11,101 nt of DNA. It comes from Patescibacteria group bacterium (GTDB lineage: Bacteria > Patescibacteriota > Microgenomatia > UBA10105 > UBA927). Below, piece after piece: positions 1 to 6,964 of this stretch; within the stretch, counting starts at the first letter, position 1; every line of letters begins with the position of its first letter. The notes under the pieces are model-generated. The model saw only the letters and a list, made by a program, of their open reading frames with translations. It searched no databases and was not told the origin of the DNA. Location: positions 1-11,101 of the forward strand of contig DPYI01000043.1 of assembly GCA_003545435.1 (NCBI GenBank), in the 5' to 3' direction. Made by a program: the position numbers and the translations under genes.

Positions 1-915
1 CTTTGTTTGTTGACGCAGGAAAACATGGGACTGTCAGTTGCGTGTGTGGGAATTATCTATTTTTTCCGGAAAGAGTATAGAAAAATATCTGTTGTAATGA
101 TGGTATTGGGATTGCTCTATGGATTTATCGCAATGAAAGCCTCCGCGCAATTTTCTCCCATAGGCTATCAGTACATGCCGGAAATTCCAAGAAGCATTCC
201 GGATTTTTTTATACGGTTGTTTGACAGCGAAGAAAAACGCCTCACATGGCTCTATTCGTACTCATGGTTTTCATTCCTTCCGCTTTTTTCTCCGGGAAGC
301 ATCGTGGCAGTTGTTACGGATCTTTCCCAGTATTACGCAACCGGAGAATCGTTTTCCCGGATGTGGAGCCCGTTTATGCATCACAGGGCAATTCTTTCGG
401 TGTTTTTGACCCTCGGACTTCTGGATGTTTTGAGCGTGTTATCCCGATGGAAACGAATCAGTAGTATTGTTTGTTGTGTATTGCTTATTGGTTCTTTTAC
501 CTGTCAGTACAAATTTCATTTTGCATTAAATAAATTGACAAAGGCTGAATACTGGAAAGAAGAACCGTGGATGAACGATACCAGAGCGCTCATTTCACTT
601 GTCCCAAAAAACGGAAGTGTTGCCACACAGCAAAATCTTGTTCCGCATCTGTCACACAGGAAGGAAATATACCTTGTGTACCCGAGGCAGCATGATATCA
701 AGGAGATGCCCTGCGGACAATCCCTCTGCTGGTGGCTGGATTTCCCGGGGAAGCCGGACTATCTGGTTGTGGATACCCGGCCTAACCAATGGCTGACACA
801 GATTTTGGAAATAAACGAAAACTGGCTGTCGGCAATTTCAAATATGGAAAAAGTTGGGAAAATCACGCTTGAAAAGCAAGTCGGGAATGCGAAAATGTAT
901 AGGATTGAAAAGTAA
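1..915 (+). CDS. DUF2079-type integral membrane protein, 5'-truncated by the window
   Basis: The frame is open from base 1, and the first possible start (TTG at 7) falls inside what looks like an internal loop, so the true start lies upstream. About five hydrophobic segments are visible, near window codons 10-22, 27-43, 87-105, 127-147 and 152-166, followed by a soluble tail of roughly 140 residues. The tail contains PHLSHRKEIYL (about codons 215-225) and then DYLVVDTRP. That layout, including the QENMGL approach to a membrane helix, matches the C-terminal half of DUF2079 proteins as I remember them. These are polytopic proteins of unknown biochemical role that resemble GT-C type glycosyltransferases. 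No catalytic residue can be assigned because the N-terminal half is missing. It ends with TAA and is followed by a structured intergenic repeat, so it probably belongs to a different unit from ileS. Confidence 0.72.
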   Translation, partial: LCLLTQENMGLSVACVGIIYFFRKEYRKISVVMMVLGLLYGFIAMKASAQFSPIGYQYMPEIPRSIPDFFIRLFDSEEKRLTWLYSYSWFSFLPLFSPGSIVAVVTDLSQYYATGESFSRMWSPFMHHRAILSVFLTLGLLDVLSVLSRWKRISSIVCCVLLIGSFTCQYKFHFALNKLTKAEYWKEEPWMNDTRALISLVPKNGSVATQQNLVPHLSHRKEIYLVYPRQHDIKEMPCGQSLCWWLDFPGKPDYLVVDTRPNQWLTQILEINENWLSAISNMEKVGKITLEKQVGNAKMYRIEK

Positions 916-917
916 GC

Positions 918-1002
918 ATGCGGGTCCTGTCGCGGGTTTTCTCCCAAGAATACCCGCAAGGGGACCCCTTCGTGGGAGCCCCTCTACCCGCGCCACCCGC
1001 AT
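918..1002. repeat. 85-base nested inverted repeat between the DUF2079 gene and ileS
   Basis: Three pairs of exact complementary arms nest inside one another: ATGCGGGT 918-925 with 995-1002, CGCGGGT 931-937 with 986-992, and CTCCCA 941-946 with 973-978. A further near-palindrome, AAGGGG-A-CCCCTT, occupies 958-970 in the centre. ACCCGC at 952-957 offers an alternative partner for the second arm. The element fills most of a 143-base gap, is much more GC-rich than its surroundings, and is not followed by a T-tract. A classical intrinsic terminator is therefore not the best reading. A mobile or dispersed palindromic repeat, or a structured RNA at the end of the upstream transcript, fits better. 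Confidence 0.7.
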
Positions 1003-1023
1003 AACATAAAAATAAGAACTTTA

Positions 1024-1058
1024 TTGCGAAAAATGCTCTTTTCCCGTACACTTATGAT
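1024..1058 (+). promoter_or_regulatory. Predicted promoter of ileS giving a leaderless mRNA
   Basis: TTGCGA at 1024-1029 (4 of 6 to TTGACA), a 17-base spacer, and TACACT at 1047-1052 (4 of 6 to TATAAT). Only six bases separate the -10 from the ATG at 1059, so transcription would begin at or next to the start codon. No Shine-Dalgarno sequence is visible. TATGAT at 1053-1058 is a better -10 by sequence but would place the start site inside the gene. The case rests mainly on the same geometry recurring before rplU and two other genes. Confidence 0.4.
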
Positions 1059-4046
1059 ATGAAATCCAGCATATTTGATCCCGTCAGTCCCTCAGTTAGC
1101 CTTGTTGACATTGAGCATGAGGTAGCAGATTATTGGCAAAAAGAGAGGATCGTAGAAAAATACCTTCATAAGAATGACGCACGTAACAAACGGTTTTCCT
1201 TTCTTGACGGCCCGATTACAGCAAATAACCCCATGGGAGTCCATCACGCGTGGGGAAGAACATACAAGGACGTATGGCAGCGCTTTTACACGCTTCTGGG
1301 CTATAAAGGCCGGTACCAGAATGGGTTTGATTGCCAGGGGCTATGGGTAGAGGTGGAAGTGGAAAAGGAGTTGGGGATCAGGAATAAAAAAGACATTGAA
1401 AACCTGGTGCCGGGAGACAAGAAAGCAAGCATTGCCAAATTTGTGGAGCTTTGTAAAAGTAGGGTGAGGAAATTTTCTGCTATCCAGACCCAGCAGAGTA
1501 AGAGGCTTGGATACTTCATGGATTGGGATCATTCCTACTACACCATGTCTGATGAGAATAATTATATGATCTGGCATGTTCTCAAGGTATGTCATGAAAA
1601 AGGATGGATTTACAAGAGCAGTGACGTTGTTCCGTGGTGTCCGCGTTGCGAAACCGCTATCTCCCAGCATGAGATCCTGACAGAGGATTATAAAGAAGTA
1701 ACGCATGATTCTCTCTATCTGAAACTCCCCTTGGAAGGCAAAGAGAAAGAATATCTTCTGGTCTGGACCACGACTCCCTGGACAGTGCCTGCAAATATCG
1801 CAGTAGCCGTGGATACGGATATGGAGTATACGCTCGTACACGATGAGAAAGGCGACACCTACTGGGTAGCCAAGGCGCTTGTTGAAAGCATATTCGGACA
1901 TACACTAAAAAAAATTGTAAAGACAGTGAAAGGAAAGGATATGATCGGGTGGAAATATACAGGGCCGTTTGATCAGCTAGCGGCAGTCCTGAACGGCCGG
2001 AAAGGCAATGAATCACTTTTTCACACGGTGATTGCCACAGATCCCAGAATCATGCCCATATCAGGCCAGGAAGGCACGGGACTTGTGCATACGTCAACCG
2101 GTACCGGCGAGGAAGACAGCAAATTAGGAAAAAAAATCGGTCTTCCCGTGATATCCGCCATCAACGATGTCGCTGAATATCTGCCTGATTTCGGATTTTT
2201 GAGCGGGAAAAATGCCAAAAAGCATCCGGAATTGATTTTGGACTACTTGAAAAAACAGGAATCCCAGCAAGAAGCATGGATATTTCAAACCAAACCGCAT
2301 ACACACAGATACCCGGTATGCTGGCGGTGTAAAACTGAACTTGTCTGGAAAGTGGCAGACGTATGGTATATCGCGATGGACCGTCCTTCGCATAAAGCTT
2401 CGGACGGCAAGCACACGTTGAGGGAGCAGATGGTGGAGACGGCCAAAATGATTGACTGGCATCCGTCGTTTGGACTGGAGAGGGAACTGGACTGGCTCTC
2501 CAATATGCATGACTGGCTTATCAGCAAGAAAAACAGATATTGGGGGTTGGCACTACCCATCTATGAGTGTTCCCATTGCGGGACAGTTGATGTCATCGGC
2601 AGCTATGAAGAACTGAAAAGAAAAGCAGTATCAGGATGGGGGGAATTTGAAGGGAAAAGTCCGCATAAGCCATTTATAGACGAAGTCATGATCTCATGTA
2701 CAACATGCAAAAATCCCATGAATCGCATCAATGATGTGGGAAATGTTTGGCTGGACGCAGGAATCGTTCCCTTTTCAACATACGTTGACCCGAAAACAAA
2801 AAATCTCAGTTACACCACCGATAAGGCATATTGGAAACAATGGTTCCCTGCTGATTTTATCACCGAGTCATTCCCCGGCCAGTTTAAAAACTGGTTTTAT
2901 TCTATGATTGCCATGTCAACAATCCTTGAAAAAAGAAATCCGTTCAAGACAGTGCTCGGGTATGCATCTGTTTTAGGTGAGGATGGTCGGGCAATGCACA
3001 AATCATTGGGGAATGCTATTGATTTTAATGAAGGGGCAGAAAAAATAGGCGCAGACGTCATGCGCTGGATGTTTGTACGGGAAGATCCCCAGCAAAATAT
3101 CCTTTTTGGCTATAGAAAAGCTGATGAAACGCGGAGAAAATTCCACCTGATGCTCTGGAACGTGTATAACTTTTTCATAACGTATGCGCGGGTTGACGGG
3201 TTTGTCCCGTCAGACAACGGGAAGCCCTCAAGTAATGTGCTTGACCAATGGATTCTTTCGCAGTTGAATTCAACGATCCAAACAGTGACAACGTCTATGA
3301 AATCGTATGACGTAAAAACTGCAGCAGAGAGCATGGAACTGTTTGTTTCGGATTGTTCTCTTTGGTACGTTCGAAGATCCAGAGACCGTGTCGGACCCAC
3401 AGTCAAACCTTCTGATGACAAGATCTTTTGTTACCAAACGCTGCATACCGTACTCTCAACCTTTTCCACACTTCTCTCTCCGTTTATTCCGTATATGAGC
3501 GAAGCGATGTACAGAAATCTTACGAAAGGTACATCCGTGCATCTTTCGGATTGGCCGAAGGTTAAAAAATCACTCATCAATGTAAAACTTGAGGAAGACA
3601 TGACATGTGTCCGTTTAGTTGTAGAAAGGATCCATGCCAAGCGGAAGGAGTTAGGGATAGCGGTAAGACAGCCGCTTTCTAGCGCTCAAATTTCAAATGT
3701 CAATCCGCCGGCTGGCGGACCAATTTTCAATGAGTTGGTTGAATTAATTAAAGCTGAAACGAATATAAAGAAAATAAGCTTTGTGAAAGGTGAAGGAGAG
3801 ATAACTGCTGAGCTTGATACGACCATGACCCCGGAACTGGAAAAAGAAGGAAAGGTGAGAGAAGTAATACGGAAAATCCAGCAACTCCGGAAAGAAAACA
3901 GATGTGCTATAGATGATACAATAACACTCAGCCTGCCTGAAACCCTGAAATCTCTGGGAGAGGCACATATTGACCAAATCAAGAGGGATACTCTTTCTAC
4001 AACAGTATTATGGGGCGATTCCTACAGCATCTCGACATCAAAATAA
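1059..4046 (+). CDS. ileS: Isoleucine--tRNA ligase (995 aa)
   Basis: Class I aminoacyl-tRNA synthetase that charges tRNA-Ile with isoleucine in the cytoplasm and hydrolyses mischarged valine. The ATP-binding signature is present as HHAW (residues 62-65) in place of HIGH, and the KMSKS loop as AMHKS (645-649) followed by LGN. The CP1 editing domain is recognisable from TTTPWTVPAN (237-246) and from GTGLVH with a downstream EED near 351-353, where the editing aspartate is expected. Cysteine pairs at 194/197 (CPRC), 421/424 (CWRC), 504/507 (CSHC) and 547/550 (CTTC) could bind zinc. The anticodon-binding helical domain follows from about 690. The length is normal for the family. The stop lies 37 bases inside rodA, so the two are probably cotranscribed. 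Three short palindromes lie in frame in the coding sequence. The N-terminus and DYW region fit the ATG at 1059. Confidence 0.97.
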   Translation: MKSSIFDPVSPSVSLVDIEHEVADYWQKERIVEKYLHKNDARNKRFSFLDGPITANNPMGVHHAWGRTYKDVWQRFYTLLGYKGRYQNGFDCQGLWVEVEVEKELGIRNKKDIENLVPGDKKASIAKFVELCKSRVRKFSAIQTQQSKRLGYFMDWDHSYYTMSDENNYMIWHVLKVCHEKGWIYKSSDVVPWCPRCETAISQHEILTEDYKEVTHDSLYLKLPLEGKEKEYLLVWTTTPWTVPANIAVAVDTDMEYTLVHDEKGDTYWVAKALVESIFGHTLKKIVKTVKGKDMIGWKYTGPFDQLAAVLNGRKGNESLFHTVIATDPRIMPISGQEGTGLVHTSTGTGEEDSKLGKKIGLPVISAINDVAEYLPDFGFLSGKNAKKHPELILDYLKKQESQQEAWIFQTKPHTHRYPVCWRCKTELVWKVADVWYIAMDRPSHKASDGKHTLREQMVETAKMIDWHPSFGLERELDWLSNMHDWLISKKNRYWGLALPIYECSHCGTVDVIGSYEELKRKAVSGWGEFEGKSPHKPFIDEVMISCTTCKNPMNRINDVGNVWLDAGIVPFSTYVDPKTKNLSYTTDKAYWKQWFPADFITESFPGQFKNWFYSMIAMSTILEKRNPFKTVLGYASVLGEDGRAMHKSLGNAIDFNEGAEKIGADVMRWMFVREDPQQNILFGYRKADETRRKFHLMLWNVYNFFITYARVDGFVPSDNGKPSSNVLDQWILSQLNSTIQTVTTSMKSYDVKTAAESMELFVSDCSLWYVRRSRDRVGPTVKPSDDKIFCYQTLHTVLSTFSTLLSPFIPYMSEAMYRNLTKGTSVHLSDWPKVKKSLINVKLEEDMTCVRLVVERIHAKRKELGIAVRQPLSSAQISNVNPPAGGPIFNELVELIKAETNIKKISFVKGEGEITAELDTTMTPELEKEGKVREVIRKIQQLRKENRCAIDDTITLSLPETLKSLGEAHIDQIKRDTLSTTVLWGDSYSISTSK
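2381..2407. repeat. Palindromic element inside ileS, codons 441-450
   Basis: CCGTCC (2381-2386) and GGACGG (2402-2407) are exact inverted arms around a 15-base centre containing TTCG and AAAGCTTC. It encodes RPSHKASDG, a hydrophilic stretch between WYIAMD and LREQM that looks like a surface insertion. From memory, palindromes with this TTCG...AAAGCTTCG centre are dispersed in many Patescibacteria genomes. I cannot verify that here. Confidence 0.5.
3194..3212. repeat. Palindromic element inside ileS, codons 712-718
   Basis: TGACGGG (3194-3200) and CCCGTCA (3206-3212) are perfect 7-base inverted arms with a 5-base loop. An alternative arm ACGGG occurs at 3217-3221. It encodes VDGFVPS in the linker between the helix NVYNFFITYA and the conserved LDQWILSQLN, a position that is normally variable in length. 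Confidence 0.45.
3704..3719. repeat. Palindromic element inside ileS, codons 882-888
   Basis: TCCGCC (3704-3709) and GGCGGA (3714-3719) are perfect 6-base inverted arms around GGCT. It encodes NPPAGGP, an abrupt proline/glycine loop in the C-terminal domain. This GC-rich core stands out from the AT-rich bases on both sides. I recall the TCCGCC-rGCy-GGCGGA type as a common dispersed palindrome in Patescibacteria, an unverified recollection. Confidence 0.55.
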
Positions 4047-5101
4047 CATTTCTTTTATTGGCTATCGGAGTCTTTGGCCTTGGGATTATCCTTACTATCA
4101 ATACAACGCTCTTTTTCCAGCAGCTTTTATTTTTTATTCTCGGAATTATTCTTCTTGTCATGTGCTCTTCGCTTGATAAAAGCCTTTTGTATTTTTTTTC
4201 ACCGGTTTTTTATGTGATTGGGACGCTGTTTTTGTCTTTATCCTATCTGGGTCCGAATATCCGGGGAGCGACCCGCTGGATCATGATCGGAAACACGCAG
4301 CTGCAGCCGTCGGAACTGGTCAAGCCTCTGATTCTTTTGGGACTTTCGTATTGCATGGCAAAATATCCTCCACGGACGCTGAAAAACATGTTCCTTCATG
4401 TCATCCTTTTCCTTGTTCCGTTTTTACTCATTTTCAAACAGCCGGATTTAGGAAGTTCCATTGTATACGGAATCATGTGGGTGGCAATGCTCATTGCCGG
4501 AGGATTGCCGATTCCTGTATTTTTTGTGAGCATTGTTAGTATGGCGCTTGCTCTTCCGTTGTTTTGGCGGGTTTTGGCTCCCTATCAGCAAGCCAGAATT
4601 ATTACATTCCTTACTCCCATGTCTGATCCCTCGGGAGCCGGGTATAACGCTCTCCAGTCTATGATAGCAGTAGGCAGCGGACAGGTGTTCGGAAAAGGAT
4701 TGGGACTAGGAACGCAAAGCCACCTGCGGTTTTTGCCGGAATATCATACGGATTTTATATTCGGGACGCTGGTAGAGGAATTGGGGTTTACCGGAGGAGC
4801 ATTCCTCCTGGTTTTGTATGCTTTGGTTCTTTGGCAGGTGGCTGTACCGTTTCTCAGGCAGGAAATTGCATCATCGTTTGTTTTCATCTATGCCACCGGT
4901 TTATTGTTTCTCGTGCTATCCCAAATTGTCATTAATGCCGGTATGAATATGGGCATCGTACCGATAACCGGCATCACATTGCCGTTAGTTTCCTACGGAG
5001 GAAGTTCCCTTCTTTCCGTCATGTCCTCATTTGGGATTTTCATAGCCCTCAAACGCACATCTTCCGGGGCAGATCGCGTTGCAATTGACCTCGTGGCTTG
5101 A
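4010..5101 (+). CDS. rodA: SEDS-family peptidoglycan polymerase, RodA/FtsW type (363 aa)
   Basis: Membrane glycosyltransferase that polymerises lipid II into glycan strands, working with a class B penicillin-binding protein that is not in this window. Nearly all of the sequence is hydrophobic, consistent with about ten helices. SEDS hallmarks appear in order: GATRWIMIG (86-94) with QPSE (99-102), QPDLGSS (144-150), PEYHTDFIFG (243-252) and the terminal VSYGGSS (327-333). Asp248 in the HTDF motif corresponds to the catalytic aspartate of characterised RodA proteins. The start at 4010 fits a short cytoplasmic tail before the first helix and overlaps ileS by 37 bases, suggesting translational or transcriptional coupling. 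The short extracytoplasmic loops and the absence of a long C-terminal tail favour RodA over FtsW, but the two are not securely separated by sequence alone. Confidence 0.92.
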   Translation: MGRFLQHLDIKITFLLLAIGVFGLGIILTINTTLFFQQLLFFILGIILLVMCSSLDKSLLYFFSPVFYVIGTLFLSLSYLGPNIRGATRWIMIGNTQLQPSELVKPLILLGLSYCMAKYPPRTLKNMFLHVILFLVPFLLIFKQPDLGSSIVYGIMWVAMLIAGGLPIPVFFVSIVSMALALPLFWRVLAPYQQARIITFLTPMSDPSGAGYNALQSMIAVGSGQVFGKGLGLGTQSHLRFLPEYHTDFIFGTLVEELGFTGGAFLLVLYALVLWQVAVPFLRQEIASSFVFIYATGLLFLVLSQIVINAGMNMGIVPITGITLPLVSYGGSSLLSVMSSFGIFIALKRTSSGADRVAIDLVA

Positions 5102-5107
5102 TACAAT
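5079..5107 (+). promoter_or_regulatory. Predicted internal promoter of rplU, leaderless
   Basis: TTGCAA at 5079-5084 (4 of 6), a spacer of exactly 17 bases, and TACAAT at 5102-5107 (5 of 6). Seven bases later comes the ATG of rplU at 5115, so the predicted transcript starts at the start codon or one base before it. The promoter lies in the last codons of rodA and the 13-base gap, and would let rplU be expressed apart from ileS-rodA. No Shine-Dalgarno site is present. Confidence 0.48.
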
Positions 5108-5114
5108 ACGATCC

Positions 5115-5423
5115 ATGTTTGCCATTATTCAATACGCGGGAAAACAGTTTATCGTCTCTCCGGGAGAAAGAATTACCGTTCCTCATGCGGAAGGAAACGT
5201 CGGAGATACGTTTACGATTCATGATGTGCTTCTTGTTTCTGACCCAGAAAAAACATCAATCGGAACGCCTTTGGTTAAAGGAACTGTAGCAGAAGTAAAA
5301 ATTGTTTCCCAAAAAAAAGGAAAAAAGCTGACGGTCCGGAGATTCAAAAGTAAGGTTCGGTACCGCAAAACCAGAGGATTCAGAGAGCAGCTGACAGACA
5401 TAGAGATTTTGAAAATCGGATAA
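5115..5423 (+). CDS. rplU: 50S ribosomal protein bL21 (102 aa)
   Basis: Large-subunit ribosomal protein that binds 23S rRNA. The N-terminus MFAIIQYAGKQF at ATG 5115 is the family's opening strand (consensus near M-A-I-I-GGKQY). An upstream in-frame ATG at 5079 would add 12 non-homologous residues inside rodA, so the later start is chosen. The basic segment KGKKLTVRRFKSK (about 72-84) and the YRKTRGFRE region correspond to the RNA-binding loop and conserved C-terminal strands. The length of 102 aa is typical. It begins 13 bases after rodA and is followed by an AT-rich triple repeat before the methyltransferase gene. The usual partner rpmA is present but displaced by about 1.3 kb. Confidence 0.97.
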   Translation: MFAIIQYAGKQFIVSPGERITVPHAEGNVGDTFTIHDVLLVSDPEKTSIGTPLVKGTVAEVKIVSQKKGKKLTVRRFKSKVRYRKTRGFREQLTDIEILKIG

Positions 5424-5427
5424 GAAG

Positions 5428-5461
5428 CTTTATAACTTTATAAACTTTATAACTTTTTTTT
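5428..5461 (+). repeat. Triple CTTTATAA repeat ending in T8, before the methyltransferase gene
   Basis: CTTTATAA occurs at 5428-5435, 5436-5443 and 5445-5452, followed by C and eight T residues up to the GTG start at 5462. Each unit contains a TATAAM hexamer that could act as a -10 element. The last, TATAAC at 5448-5453, sits eight bases before the GTG, close to the leaderless spacing of other genes here. The stem potential is too weak for a confident terminator. Confidence 0.5.
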
Positions 5462-6616
5462 GTGTCATACCTTTTTTTCCTCGGACGAAGCCCGGAGTTA
5501 AGTCAAGCTGAATTGTCGGTTTTTTTTCCTGAAGCAAAACAAATAACAGAGTCAATATATCAGGTTGAAGGCGATTCTTTTGAATACAATACCCGTACAA
5601 TCCCCATACCGGCGTCGATTAAAATTCTTGGCGGCACGGTCAAAATCGCGGAAGTTTTTGGAAACGCTTCAGATCTAGATCCCGCGACGCTGGCAGAGTA
5701 TCTTCTGAAAGATTCAAATAACCGGATAACATTCGGGTTCAGCACGTATGAAAATGTCCCCAAAATCACCCAAGGCATATACGGGGAAGTGAAAGACATG
5801 CTGGAAAAAGAAGGACGAAAGGCCCGGTTTATCCTTCCTAAAGAACACTCGATACTGTCCGGAGTAGCTGTAGCAAAGCAGGATGTTCTGGAAATAAATA
5901 TTGTGAAAAACGGGGATGCATTCCTGCTGTCCAAAACCATGAGCGTTCAGCCATTTGAGGAATGGTCGTCGCGGGATTATGACCGGCCATTTTGGGACAG
6001 CAAAAAAGGGATGCTTCCTCCTAAAGCTGCCCGGATGGCAGTCAATATCGCTCTAGGGGGAAACGCCCTTGCGAAAACACTGCTCGATCCTTTTTGCGGT
6101 ATGGGAACCATACTATCGGAGGCGATTTTACGGGGAGCAATCGCAATGGCCGGCGACAGTGCAGAAGAGGCAATAGAGAAAGCGAAAAAAAACAGCATGT
6201 GGCTTAGGTCGCACGATTCAACACTCCCGCCCATTACGTTTTTCCTCTCTGATGCGACTCATATATCCGACCACATCAGGAAAGAAACCATTGATGCTAT
6301 AGTGACTGAGCCGTTTATGGGCTCTCCCAAACTTGGGGAAGGGAAAATTACGGATAAAAAAGAAATAAAAAATGCAGTCAAAGGTTTGGAGAAACTTTAT
6401 ATAGGATGTCTGAGAGAATGGCATGCGCTCCTGAAGCCTCACGGAGTGGTCGTCATGGCGCTCCCGGATATAGTACTCGCAAACACCAAATATTCTGTGA
6501 AAAATGTTATTGACAGGTGTGAAACGCTTGGCTATACTACAGAACAAGGACCGCTTCCGTATAGCCGTCCGAACGCAGTAGTTCGAAGAATGTTCTATAA
6601 GTTCATAAAACGATGA
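5462..6616 (+). CDS. Trm11-like SAM-dependent RNA methyltransferase (384 aa)
   Basis: Predicted to transfer a methyl group from S-adenosylmethionine to an RNA base. The best family match by eye is the Trm11/TrmG10 group, which forms N2-methylguanosine at tRNA position 10. The N-terminal part (from YLFFLGRSPELSQAEL, residues 3-18) looks like the THUMP-containing substrate-binding region. The Rossmann catalytic domain starts around 180 with KKGMLPPKAARM, then motif I DPFCGMGT (209-216) and motif IV TEPFMG (282-287) in place of the more usual D/N-PP-Y/F. A late VVMALPD strand (330-336) completes the fold. The start is GTG directly after a T8 run, and homology begins at the first residue. It lies between rplU and rpmA, suggesting a link to translation. 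Its exact target nucleotide is not determined by the sequence. Confidence 0.82.
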   Translation: MSYLFFLGRSPELSQAELSVFFPEAKQITESIYQVEGDSFEYNTRTIPIPASIKILGGTVKIAEVFGNASDLDPATLAEYLLKDSNNRITFGFSTYENVPKITQGIYGEVKDMLEKEGRKARFILPKEHSILSGVAVAKQDVLEINIVKNGDAFLLSKTMSVQPFEEWSSRDYDRPFWDSKKGMLPPKAARMAVNIALGGNALAKTLLDPFCGMGTILSEAILRGAIAMAGDSAEEAIEKAKKNSMWLRSHDSTLPPITFFLSDATHISDHIRKETIDAIVTEPFMGSPKLGEGKITDKKEIKNAVKGLEKLYIGCLREWHALLKPHGVVVMALPDIVLANTKYSVKNVIDRCETLGYTTEQGPLPYSRPNAVVRRMFYKFIKR

Positions 6617-6698
6617 GCACATGAACGAAGAACATGATGAGCACATGAAGAATTAATCACGTGCTAATCAGGAATTTAAAAATCACGTGCTAATCAGG
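6612..6698. repeat. Paired direct and inverted repeats upstream of rpmA
   Basis: GATGAGCACATGAA occurs at 6612-6625 and 6636-6649 (period 24). AATCACGTGCTAATCAGG occurs at 6655-6672 and 6681-6698 (period 26). The first type is nearly the inverse of the second: 6636-6648 pairs with 6657-6669 over 13 positions with two mismatches and an 8-base loop. The outer copies (6612-6624 and 6683-6695) can pair the same way. The first copy overlaps the methyltransferase stop codon and the last ends four bases before rpmA. Each second-type unit holds the palindrome CACGTG. It may be a regulatory RNA structure for rpmA-parB or a protein-binding site. Confidence 0.65.
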
Positions 6699-6702
6699 TG
6701 TT

Positions 6703-6951
6703 ATGGCACATGTCAAAGCAGGCGGGGTAGCAAAAGGAAATAAAGATTCCGTATCAAAGCGCTTAGGCGTCAAAATTTACGGCGGACAAAACACGAAATC
6801 AGGAAATATCCTCGTTCGGCAAAAAGGGACGAAAATATATCCCGGAGACGGCGTGATGATGGGAAAAGATTTTACGGTTTTTGCCGTACACGACGGATTG
6901 GTGAAATTTTATCAAAAACTCGGTAAAAGAATGGTATCCGTAATGCCCTGA
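6703..6951 (+). CDS. rpmA: 50S ribosomal protein bL27 (82 aa)
   Basis: Large-subunit protein whose N-terminal tail reaches the peptidyl transferase centre. MAHVKAGGVAKGNKDS then SKRLGVK (residues 1-25) is the family signature, and GQNTKSGNILVRQ with KIYPGDGV (about 28-50) matches the conserved core. It starts directly with MAH, so no N-terminal propeptide of the Firmicutes type needing cleavage is present. The length of 82 aa is normal. AGGTG at 6696-6700, ending two bases before the ATG, could be a closely spaced ribosome binding site and lies within the upstream repeat. parB follows after 13 bases, indicating cotranscription. Confidence 0.97.
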   Translation: MAHVKAGGVAKGNKDSVSKRLGVKIYGGQNTKSGNILVRQKGTKIYPGDGVMMGKDFTVFAVHDGLVKFYQKLGKRMVSVMP

Positions 6952-6964
6952 CGGATAAATATAA

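Noticed and set aside
1341..1901. 186-codon minus-strand open frame antisense to ileS
   Set aside because: It lies wholly within a well-conserved synthetase gene, has no recognisable domain or start signal, and has the Cys/His/Phe-rich look of a shadow frame.
5079..5114. Earlier start for bL21
   Set aside because: It adds 12 residues overlapping the rodA end with no family similarity, and the normal bL21 N-terminus starts at 5115.
6655..6698. Canonical parS sites in the repeats before rpmA
   Set aside because: Only the CACGTG core and a few flanking bases match the 16-base consensus. A true parS call is not supported, and it is kept only as a speculative link.
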